Below, piece by piece: positions 1 through 6,379 of a DNA stretch of 8,333 nt. A program made the position numbers and the translations under genes. Source of the DNA: Nitrospirae bacterium RBG_16_43_11 (lineage in GTDB: Bacteria; Nitrospirota; 9FT-COMBO-42-15; HDB-SIOI813). The stretch is taken from NCBI GenBank assembly GCA_001805165.1, contig MHEI01000044.1, positions 6,096-14,428 on the forward strand, read 5' to 3'. The notes under the pieces are model-generated. The model was not told where the DNA came from. It did no database searches and saw only the letters and a list, made by a program, of their open reading frames with translations. Each line of letters starts with the position of its first letter. Position 1 is the stretch's first letter.

Positions 1-1
1 G

Positions 2-697
2 CTCAGGAAAGAAGGTGTAGAGTTTCAAACCGGAGCAGAAATGGTGGCCCCGGAGATAGACAATGGCCTGTTGGGTGCACTAAAGGGAGAAGAGAGGGAT
101 ATAAGGGCATCAGAAGGAGATGTTGTATTCAGAGTTAAGATCACAGAGGTCAAGAAGAAGATATTGCCGGAGATTAATGATGATCTTGCAAAGGATACCG
201 GAGAGGGTGAGACGCTTGCTGAGTTAAAAGAAAAAGTGAAAGCGCGGGTGAAGGACAGAAAGGAAGAGGACCTGCGTGCTAATCAGAAGAGTACTATTAT
301 AAAAAAGCTGATCGAATTGAATCCTGTGGAATCACCAGCCTCCCTTATAGAGAAAGAGATGCGGAATTTTATGGCCAGGACAAAGAAGTTTATGGGTAAG
401 AAAGATGATTTTGACCCCGAAGAAGAAAAGGCGCTCAGAGTGAAATACATGTCGCATGCAGAGGAGCAGGTCAAGAGTGACTTACTGCTTACTGCGATAG
501 CAGATATTGACGGCATAAATGCGACGGATGATGATGTGGAAAAAGAGATAGAGAGGATGGCAAATAAAAGTCAGCAGGATGTGGCATTAATCAGACGTTA
601 TATTGCATCTGTGGAAGGCGGCATTGACAATCTCAGGGATAAGATAAGAGAGGACAAGGTAATCGCCCTGATTCTTGAAAACATTAAATGGGTTTGA
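2..697 (+). CDS. tig: Trigger factor, C-terminal part (5' end outside window)
   Basis: Ribosome-associated chaperone and peptidyl-prolyl isomerase that binds nascent chains. The open frame is continuous from base 2, so the gene begins upstream; 231 residues are visible. The first ~55 residues are the end of the FKBP-type PPIase domain (GLLGALKGEERDIR, then VVFRVKITEV). The family hallmark KxLPExxDxxAKD follows as KKILPEINDDLAKD, and then the long helical C-terminal chaperone domain (ETLAELKEKV, NPVESPASLIEKEM) ending ILENIKWV. An internal ATG at 41 is not the start, because homologous sequence precedes it. Oddity: the PPIase segment normally occupied by an FPEDY...LAGK flap is reduced to about five residues (ASEGD). 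Its position just before clpP and clpX is the classical tig-clpP-clpX order and supports the call. The ribosome-binding domain cannot be assessed here. Confidence 0.95.
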   Translation, partial: LRKEGVEFQTGAEMVAPEIDNGLLGALKGEERDIRASEGDVVFRVKITEVKKKILPEINDDLAKDTGEGETLAELKEKVKARVKDRKEEDLRANQKSTIIKKLIELNPVESPASLIEKEMRNFMARTKKFMGKKDDFDPEEEKALRVKYMSHAEEQVKSDLLLTAIADIDGINATDDDVEKEIERMANKSQQDVALIRRYIASVEGGIDNLRDKIREDKVIALILENIKWV

Positions 698-699
698 AC

Positions 700-705
700 G
701 GAGGG
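700..705 (+). promoter_or_regulatory. Shine-Dalgarno site of clpP
   Basis: GGAGGG lies 9 nt before the ATG at 715 and just after the tig stop (695-697). It fixes the clpP start and shows that this genome uses strong Shine-Dalgarno sites in this operon. Confidence 0.8.
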
Positions 706-714
706 TAGAACTAT

Positions 715-1308
715 ATGTTAGTACCAATAGTGGTAGAGCAGACGAGCAGGGGTGAACGGGCATATGATATATATTCACGGCTTCTGAAGGATAGGATAAT
801 CTTTGTCGGGTCGGCGATTGATGATACTGTATCAAATATCATAATTGCCCAGCTCTTATTTTTAGAGGCAGATGACCCTGATAAGGATATTCATCTTTAT
901 ATCAACAGTCCGGGCGGTGTTGTTACAGCAGGTCTCGCAATATATGACACAATGCAATATATAAAGCCGGATGTTTCAACGATCTGTATAGGACAGGCAT
1001 CAAGCATGGGAGCCCTTCTCCTGTCAGCAGGGCACAATGGGAAAAGATTTACACTGCCGAATGCAAGGATTATGATACACCAGCCGTTGGGCGGGTTTCA
1101 GGGGCAGGCAACCGACATAGAGATCCATGCAAAAGAGATATTAAGGATGAAAGAATCACTTAATAATATCCTCGCATTTCATAGTGGTCAGCCTATTGAG
1201 CGCATACGGCAGGATACAGAGAGGGATTTTTTTATGTCTGGTGAAGAAGCAAAGAAGTATGGTATAATTGACGAGGTTATAAAAGAAAGAGTTCCCAAAA
1301 GGAGTTAA
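715..1308 (+). CDS. clpP: ATP-dependent Clp protease proteolytic subunit ClpP
   Basis: Serine peptidase that forms the double-heptamer barrel and degrades proteins fed by ClpX (or ClpA/ClpC). It is 197 residues, normal length for the family. The catalytic triad is visible: Ser97 in GQASSMGA, His122 in MIHQP and Asp171 in TERDFF, matching the spacing of the mature E. coli enzyme. The oxyanion-side glycine motif INSPGG is at 64-69. The N-terminus MLVPIVVEQTSRGERAYDIY has almost no propeptide, so little or no processing is expected. The start at 715 is supported by the GGAGGG site. It lies 17 nt after tig and 7 nt before clpX, so the three genes are probably co-transcribed. I see no missing key residue. 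Confidence 0.98.
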   Translation: MLVPIVVEQTSRGERAYDIYSRLLKDRIIFVGSAIDDTVSNIIIAQLLFLEADDPDKDIHLYINSPGGVVTAGLAIYDTMQYIKPDVSTICIGQASSMGALLLSAGHNGKRFTLPNARIMIHQPLGGFQGQATDIEIHAKEILRMKESLNNILAFHSGQPIERIRQDTERDFFMSGEEAKKYGIIDEVIKERVPKRS

Positions 1309-1315
1309 ATTTAAT

Positions 1316-2581
1316 ATGAGTCAGAATAAAGTTAAAGATGGAAAAGATGGTGATGTGCGGTGTTCCTTCTGTGGAAAGGGAAGGAACGAGGTAAAAAAAC
1401 TTATAGCAGGTCCAACTGTATATATATGCAATGAGTGTGTGGACTTGTGCAATGATATCATTACTGAGGAGTGGGAAGAAGATAAGGGGCAGGGACCTCT
1501 CAAATTACACAAGCCATCAGAGATTAAAGATATACTCGACAATTATGTGGTAGGTCAGGACCGGGCAAAAAAAATCCTTTCTGTAGCTGTACATAATCAC
1601 TATAAGAGACTTTTCGCTGATGTACGTATAATGACCGATGTTGAGCTTCAAAAGGGGAATATCCTCCTCATAGGGCCATCCGGTACCGGTAAGACATTAC
1701 TGGCTCAGACGCTTGCTCGGATACTTGATGTGCCGTTTACCATAGCTGATGCTACTACACTTACAGAGGCAGGTTATGTGGGAGAGGATGTAGAGAATAT
1801 TATATTACGGTTACTACAGGCGGCTGACTATGATGTAGAAAGGGCACAACGGGGAATAGTCTATATAGATGAGATAGACAAGATCAGCAGAAAGAGTGAG
1901 AATCCGTCTATCACGAGAGATGTGTCAGGTGAAGGTGTTCAGCAGGCGCTGCTCAAGATTATTGAGGGTACTGTAGCGAGTGTACCTCCTCAGGGAGGAC
2001 GTAAACATCCGCATCAGGAGTTTGTTCAGGTTGATACTTCAAATATTCTATTTATCTGCGGCGGCGCATTTATCGGGCTTGAGAAAGTAATACAGAACAG
2101 GCTTGGGCACTCTTCTATGGGATTTGGCGCTGATGTGAAAAGCAAGAAGGATATGAGGACCGGCGAGATACTTACTCACGTTCAAACAGAGGATTTATTG
2201 AAAATTGGTCTGATACCGGAATTCATAGGCCGTCTTCCGATAATAGCGACACTTGAAGATCTTGATCATGCCGCTTTAATCAGAGTCATGACAGAACCCA
2301 GGAATGCCATTGTCAGGCAGTATCAGAAATTATTCGCCCTTGAGAAGGTGACTCTGCGGTTTACAGACAGCGCTGTTAATGCCATTGCGAAAAGGGCCGT
2401 TGCCCGCAAGACAGGGGCGCGGGGATTAAGGGCAATTCTGGAAGAGGTGATGCTCGAGCTTATGTATGATATACCATCGCAGCAGGACATCAAAGAGTGT
2501 ATTGTAAATGAGGATGTAATCTCAGGGCGGTCTAAACCTATCCTTATTTATTCAAATGAGCAAAGTGTAAGATCTGCATAG
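1316..2581 (+). CDS. clpX: ATP-dependent Clp protease ATPase subunit ClpX
   Basis: AAA+ unfoldase that recognises tagged substrates and threads them into ClpP. It is 421 residues, normal length. An N-terminal C4 zinc-binding domain has Cys16, Cys19, Cys38 and Cys41. Walker A is GPSGTGKT (120-127). The pore-1 loop is GYVG (153-156) and Walker B is IVYIDEID (181-188). The RKH pore loop is at 229-231. The ClpP-docking loop reads MGF at 268-270 where most ClpX proteins have IGF. The arginine finger is in GRLP (Arg306) and sensor 2 is in GARG (Arg369). An AGGAG ribosome site overlaps the clpP 3' end 11 nt before the ATG. No terminator-like hairpin follows, so transcription may continue into the cytochrome genes 40 nt downstream. 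Confidence 0.98.
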   Translation: MSQNKVKDGKDGDVRCSFCGKGRNEVKKLIAGPTVYICNECVDLCNDIITEEWEEDKGQGPLKLHKPSEIKDILDNYVVGQDRAKKILSVAVHNHYKRLFADVRIMTDVELQKGNILLIGPSGTGKTLLAQTLARILDVPFTIADATTLTEAGYVGEDVENIILRLLQAADYDVERAQRGIVYIDEIDKISRKSENPSITRDVSGEGVQQALLKIIEGTVASVPPQGGRKHPHQEFVQVDTSNILFICGGAFIGLEKVIQNRLGHSSMGFGADVKSKKDMRTGEILTHVQTEDLLKIGLIPEFIGRLPIIATLEDLDHAALIRVMTEPRNAIVRQYQKLFALEKVTLRFTDSAVNAIAKRAVARKTGARGLRAILEEVMLELMYDIPSQQDIKECIVNEDVISGRSKPILIYSNEQSVRSA

Positions 2582-2621
2582 CTCCTTTCTTTCCGGATCC
2601 CCTTAGATCAATTTAAGAAAT

Positions 2622-3407
2622 ATGATTCCACTTATCACGGTAAAAAAGATAATGAGCAGGGAGATCGTGGCTGTAGAGGCGCACGAGCCCATAATTGCTG
2701 CAACAAAGATCATGCGCGAGCTGAAGACCGGCAGTGTCCTTGTCAGAAGGAATAATGAGCTGGTCGGAATTGTAACAGACGTGGACATGACCAGGAAGGT
2801 GCTGGCGGCTAATCTTGATCCTAACACAACCCCTGCAGAAAGTGTAATGAGCTCACCATTCTATACCATTGACTCATATGCCTCTGTTGCGAGGGCAAAT
2901 GAGATGATGACTCAATTTAATATCAGGCATCTGGTGGTTATCGAAGATGGCACGCCAGTTGGCGTTATATCCGCACGGGACATTTTAGAACCTGTATATG
3001 AAGAAGAGGGCGGCAGTATTCCGTTCTGGCCTAATCATGCACTTAAAGAGATTGGCGGTGCATTTCTTATGATAGGCTTACTTGCGACACTTACTTTGTT
3101 ATCACCTGCGCCGATGCTTCCAAAGGCCGACCCTCTTGCTACTCCTGAACATATTAAGCCGGAATGGTTCTTCCTGGCTGCCTACCAGATTTTAAAAGTA
3201 GCGGATATTTTAAGATTCTTAGGCGATTGGGCACCCAAGGCAATAGGTGTGGTGTTTGAGATCGCCTTTGTGATCTTATTATATGCAGTCCCTTTTATTG
3301 ACAAGAACCCGGAGAGGGCATACAGGAAACGGCCTGTCGCCATAGCGCTTGGACTATTATTCGTGCTGATATTTGCCCTGTTTACTGTCTGGGGACATAT
3401 TTCATGA
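2622..3407 (+). CDS. Tandem CBS domains fused to cytochrome b C-terminal (subunit IV/PetD-like) domain
   Basis: 261-residue two-part protein. Residues ~4-62 and ~68-125 form a CBS pair. Each half ends in the ligand-binding pattern (GIVTDVD with Thr52/Asp55; GVISARD with Ser117/Asp120), as in CBS modules that bind AMP/ATP. Residues ~133-261 match the C-terminal half of cytochrome b: the FWPNHALKEI entry, a helix at ~144-161, DPLATPEHIKPEWFF with the Qo-site PEWY motif as PEWF (180-183), a helix at ~205-225, a basic loop (KNPERAYRKRP) and a helix at ~238-257. The basic loop places the CBS module in the cytoplasm and PEWF on the outer face, as in subunit IV. The haem-binding N-terminal half of cytochrome b is absent and must come from another gene if this works in a bc complex. 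The start at 2622 lacks a strong ribosome site but keeps the whole first CBS domain. A stop codon at 2604 bounds it upstream. Confidence 0.9.
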   Translation: MIPLITVKKIMSREIVAVEAHEPIIAATKIMRELKTGSVLVRRNNELVGIVTDVDMTRKVLAANLDPNTTPAESVMSSPFYTIDSYASVARANEMMTQFNIRHLVVIEDGTPVGVISARDILEPVYEEEGGSIPFWPNHALKEIGGAFLMIGLLATLTLLSPAPMLPKADPLATPEHIKPEWFFLAAYQILKVADILRFLGDWAPKAIGVVFEIAFVILLYAVPFIDKNPERAYRKRPVAIALGLLFVLIFALFTVWGHIS

Positions 3408-4102
3408 GGAAGCTCCTTATTCTATTCATTGTCATTTCTACAGTTATTATCTTTAAGAACACCACTTATGCGGAATTACAGGGAATGAATACAGATGAGC
3501 TTGTATCTATTGGGAAAGAGGTGTATGACAGAAAAGGTTGTGCAGGTTGCCATAAGATAGCCGGTGCCGGTGGAGACCTTGGTCCTGATCTTACAAATGA
3601 AGGGAATATACTCCCTCATAACATACAATGGCATAAGGACCATTTTAAAGACCCCTCATCGGTTGTGCCTGGTTCTATGATGCCAAAGGTTGACCTCCTG
3701 GAGAGGGAGGCGGAGGCATTGGCGGTATATATGATAAGTCTGAAGAGTACAGACCTGCCAAAGGATATAGAGGTGTCAATAAAGACTGCACATGAAAAGC
3801 TTGGCGAGGCAAGAAAGGGTATAGATGAGATTAAAAAGAGCGGATTTAATGTTGATGCGCTGGAAGTCAAGTATGCTCAGGGGTGGACGAGGCTTGAGAC
3901 TATCAATAACATGATCTATACCCACAATCTGGCAGGTGTATCCAGGGAGACAGATGATGCTGTAAATATTACAAGAGAAATTATGCAGGATGTATTATCA
4001 TATCAGAAGGAGCTTGAACACCGCGTAATTGTTTCTATTGTTTTTATAGTATTGATTGTTATAATAGTAGTCCTTGTATTTTTAAAAGTGCTTACTGTAT
4101 AA
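3404..4102 (+). CDS. Membrane-anchored monohaem cytochrome c
   Basis: 232-residue exported c-type cytochrome. An N-terminal signal sequence (~3-23, LLILFIVISTVIIF then TTYA) precedes a haem-attachment motif CAGCH at 46-50. PGSMMP at 90-94 offers the distal axial methionine (Met92 or Met93). This fits a small class I haem domain of ~30-115. Residues ~120-205 form a long helical, charged segment without further haem motifs, and ~207-230 is a hydrophobic C-terminal anchor. The haem domain should therefore sit outside the membrane, tethered by the tail. The ATG overlaps the upstream stop codon (ATGA, 3404-3407), with GGGGA 8 nt before it, indicating translational coupling with the CBS-cytochrome b gene. 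I infer it accepts electrons from a quinol-oxidising complex containing that neighbour, in the place of cytochrome c1 or f. The exact partner is not shown by the sequence. Confidence 0.9.
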   Translation: MRKLLILFIVISTVIIFKNTTYAELQGMNTDELVSIGKEVYDRKGCAGCHKIAGAGGDLGPDLTNEGNILPHNIQWHKDHFKDPSSVVPGSMMPKVDLLEREAEALAVYMISLKSTDLPKDIEVSIKTAHEKLGEARKGIDEIKKSGFNVDALEVKYAQGWTRLETINNMIYTHNLAGVSRETDDAVNITREIMQDVLSYQKELEHRVIVSIVFIVLIVIIVVLVFLKVLTV

Positions 4103-4116
4103 ACAGACGAAATAAC

Positions 4117-5124
4117 ATGAAAAAAATCGAAATCTGTGCACCTGCAGGCAACCTCCCTTCACTCAAGGCAGCCGTAGATAATGGCGCTGATGCTGTTTAC
4201 ATGGGATTTTCAGGGGATACGAATCTCAGAAATTTCCCGGCCCTCAACTTTACGGAAGACGAGGTCTATAAGGCCATTCAATATGCTCACAGCAGGAAAC
4301 GTAAGGTTTACATTACAGTAAATGCCTATCCTCAGGAAAAGGAACTCCCCCTTGCATATAATGTAGTAGACAGGGCATATGAATTTGGGGCAGATGCTGT
4401 AATTGCTTCTGATATAGCCGTACTTTCTTATGTCAAAGAAAAGTATCCGGAGAAGAGGGTGCACCTCTCTGTGCAGGCGAGTGCCTCCAATGTACAGGCA
4501 ATAGAGTTCTACAGGAAACACTTCGGGATAAAAAGGGTGGTGTTGCCGAGGGTTCTGACTGTAGATGAAATAGCGGCATTAAGGAGTCAGACAAGTGTGG
4601 AGCTTGAGATATTTGCCATGGGGCTTCTCTGCATAAACAGCGAGGGACAGTGTTTCCTCTCTTCATATCTAACCAGTGAGTCAATAAATACTTATGGTGC
4701 ATGTTCTCATCCTAAATTCATCAACTTTGAGGAGGATGAAGATGATGGGGTGATGAAAATATTATCAGGGAGTGTGCTCTTGAATAAGTGTTCTTCTATG
4801 GAGGAGGTGGCCTATCCTACTCCATGTAAGGGGCGTTATTATAACACTGCAACAGGGGAGTTAAACTACTCTATTCAGGACCCGGAATCACTCAATGTGC
4901 TTGAGATCCTCCCGGAAATTATACGGACAGGGATAGATTCTATCAAGATTGAGGGGCGTCAGAGAAGCAGGACATATGTGGAGAAGGTGGTCAGGACATT
5001 CAGGGAAGCGGTTGATAAGTATTATGATGGCGGGTATTGCGGGACTGATTCAAACGCAGGGCGGGATTTGCAGTCGTTATTCGAGGGCCTTGCACCGAGT
5101 GTAGGATGTTACAAGGGAAAATGA
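4117..5124 (+). CDS. ubiU: UbiU-like U32 family protein, O2-independent quinone hydroxylation
   Basis: 335-residue U32-family protein. In E. coli, UbiU pairs with UbiV, and the heterodimer, with UbiT, hydroxylates the quinone ring without O2 using prephenate as oxygen donor. The start MKKIEICAPAGNLPSLKAAV is the family N-terminus. Four cysteines expected to bind a [4Fe-4S] cluster are Cys172, Cys179, Cys196 and Cys237, with the spacing of the E. coli cluster ligands. The surrounding blocks LLCINSEGQCFLSSYLTSES, NTYGACS, PTPCKGRYY and SIKIEGRQRS are typical of UbiU rather than of the tRNA/rRNA-modifying U32 members TrhP and RlhA. The paired ubiV and ubiT genes downstream strengthen the call. 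It begins 14 nt after the cytochrome c gene with no clear ribosome site and overlaps ubiV by ATGA. The actual quinone substrate in this organism is inferred, not seen. Confidence 0.93.
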   Translation: MKKIEICAPAGNLPSLKAAVDNGADAVYMGFSGDTNLRNFPALNFTEDEVYKAIQYAHSRKRKVYITVNAYPQEKELPLAYNVVDRAYEFGADAVIASDIAVLSYVKEKYPEKRVHLSVQASASNVQAIEFYRKHFGIKRVVLPRVLTVDEIAALRSQTSVELEIFAMGLLCINSEGQCFLSSYLTSESINTYGACSHPKFINFEEDEDDGVMKILSGSVLLNKCSSMEEVAYPTPCKGRYYNTATGELNYSIQDPESLNVLEILPEIIRTGIDSIKIEGRQRSRTYVEKVVRTFREAVDKYYDGGYCGTDSNAGRDLQSLFEGLAPSVGCYKGK

Positions 5125-6047
5125 AATTATCTCTTGGTCCCATCCCATTTCTATGGGAGAAAAACAGAATAAGCTCCTTCTACAAAGAGATTGCAGGGAC
5201 AGCAGTCTCTGTAGTCTATATCGGCGAAGTAGTCTGCAGTAAGCGCGCCATCCTCGGCATTGACATGCTGAAGACGATCTGTGAAATGCTGACGGATGCA
5301 GGTAAAGAAGTGGTAATATCCACATTCGGCCTTATGACGAATCATGAGGAACTTGAGTTTACAGAGGCTCTCTGCAAAATTTCAGCGTTGGTAGAGATAA
5401 ACAATATTGGTATCCTGAATTTTTGTGCAGGGAAAGAGACCATAGCCGGTCCGCATCTTGCTATTTATAATGCGCCGACAGCGAAATTCTTCTCTTCCAT
5501 TGGTGTGAAACGGATTGTATTCATGCCGGAATTGAGCAGGGATGCCATAAGATCTATTTCATCTGCTGTGCCGGCTGTTGAGAAAGAGATCATAGCATTT
5601 GGTAATCTGCCTTTGGCCTTCTCATGGAGATGCTATACAGCACGTGCACTCGGGATGTCAAAGTCAAATTGTGCAATTTCCTGTATTAAATATCCTGAGG
5701 GAATGCCGCTTGAGACTATGGACAGGATGCCTGTCTACAACATTAACGGCACCCAGATTGTCAGTGCGCAAAAGGTATGCATGATTGAGGAGATGGAATT
5801 ATTGAGGGACATGGGCATAGGGTTACTGCGAATAATACCGCATGCAACGGCTACATCAGAAATCATTGGCATATATAACAGTGTCATCGAAGGTATCATT
5901 CCTCCTTCGAAGGCGGTTGAAGCCTTAAGAAAATTTGCACCGGAGGGAATTAGTAATGGCTGGTTCTACGGACAACCGGGTTGGGAATATGTGGGTAAAG
6001 AATCTGCTGAGGCTTATGCCAGGCAAACTTCACAACCATGTTTTTAA
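5121..6047 (+). CDS. ubiV: UbiV-like U32 family protein, partner of UbiU
   Basis: 308-residue U32-family protein. The chosen ATG at 5121 overlaps the ubiU stop (ATGA), follows AAGGG at 5113-5117 and gives the family N-terminus MKLSLGPIPFLW. An in-frame ATG at 5106 would add five unconserved residues. With the 5121 start the [4Fe-4S] ligands are Cys39, Cys171, Cys184 and Cys188. Cys39 is at the same position as in E. coli UbiV, and the 13- and 4-residue steps are identical. Characteristic blocks are YIGEVVCSKR, FGNLPLAFSWRCYTAR and CAISCIKYPEG. The recognisable domain ends near SNGWFYGQPGWEY (~278-290). The last ~18 residues are an extension that exists because the frame overlaps ubiT. It works as a heterodimer with UbiU; the role in O2-independent ring hydroxylation is carried over from the E. 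coli system. Confidence 0.93.
   Translation: MKLSLGPIPFLWEKNRISSFYKEIAGTAVSVVYIGEVVCSKRAILGIDMLKTICEMLTDAGKEVVISTFGLMTNHEELEFTEALCKISALVEINNIGILNFCAGKETIAGPHLAIYNAPTAKFFSSIGVKRIVFMPELSRDAIRSISSAVPAVEKEIIAFGNLPLAFSWRCYTARALGMSKSNCAISCIKYPEGMPLETMDRMPVYNINGTQIVSAQKVCMIEEMELLRDMGIGLLRIIPHATATSEIIGIYNSVIEGIIPPSKAVEALRKFAPEGISNGWFYGQPGWEYVGKESAEAYARQTSQPCF
5942..5947 (+). promoter_or_regulatory. Shine-Dalgarno site of ubiT inside ubiV
   Basis: GGAGGG within the ubiV coding region lies 8 nt before the ATG at 5956. It is the best ribosome site in the area and decides the ubiT start over ATGs at 5935, 5989 and 6016. Confidence 0.7.
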
Positions 6048-6363
6048 GATAATAATTGACAGGACAATCAATAATAACCCCGGTGTCTGTCAGAGACTTA
6101 AAGATATAAGGGGAAAGGTCTTCCGGCTGCATGCAAGTGATATTGACAGGAGTTATTTGTTTTACGTGGATGATGGAAGGATATCAGTAGAGTTTGACGG
6201 CAACAGGAAACCTGATGTTGTGCTGCAGGGTGACTTTGATACCTTTCTTAAGCTTCTACGGCATAAGGCGGATGCAGACAGCCTCTTTTTCTCAAGAAAG
6301 CTGACGATCAGGGGAGATGTGAAGACGTCGGTATTTTTTAAGAATCTACTGGAACATTTGTGA
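5956..6363 (+). CDS. ubiT: UbiT-like SCP2-domain lipid-binding protein
   Basis: 135-residue SCP2 (sterol carrier protein 2) domain protein. UbiT is thought to bind the hydrophobic quinone intermediates and present them to UbiU-UbiV. The match to UbiT is clearest in LLRLMPGKL (~17-25), GKVFRLHASDID (~53-64), PDVVLQGDFDTFLKLL (~86-101) and the diagnostic DSLFFSRKLTIRGD (~108-121) followed by FFKNLLEHL. The start at 5956 is chosen for the GGAGGG site and because the conserved LLRLMPGKL needs a start upstream of 6016. This makes a 92-nt overlap with ubiV in another frame. The protein ends right after KNLLEHL, whereas E. coli UbiT (174 residues) continues for ~30 more, so the C-terminal tail is missing. 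It converges with the DUF299 gene 16 nt away. Confidence 0.88.
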   Translation: MAGSTDNRVGNMWVKNLLRLMPGKLHNHVFKIIIDRTINNNPGVCQRLKDIRGKVFRLHASDIDRSYLFYVDDGRISVEFDGNRKPDVVLQGDFDTFLKLLRHKADADSLFFSRKLTIRGDVKTSVFFKNLLEHL

Positions 6364-6379
6364 CTTCAGGGTTGCAGGA

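Noticed and set aside
2582..2621. Separate promoter or terminator between clpX and the CBS-cytochrome b gene
   Set aside because: The 40 nt contain only a GGATCC palindrome and no hairpin with a T tract or convincing -35/-10 pair.
4433..4702. Minus-strand open frame of 89 codons inside ubiU
   Set aside because: Shadow of a strongly conserved coding region; its translation has no recognisable domain and no ribosome site was evident.
4117..6047. Reading the two U32 genes as secreted collagenase-like peptidases
   Set aside because: They match the UbiU/UbiV subgroup by cysteine spacing and motifs, have no signal peptide, and are followed by a UbiT-like SCP2 gene.
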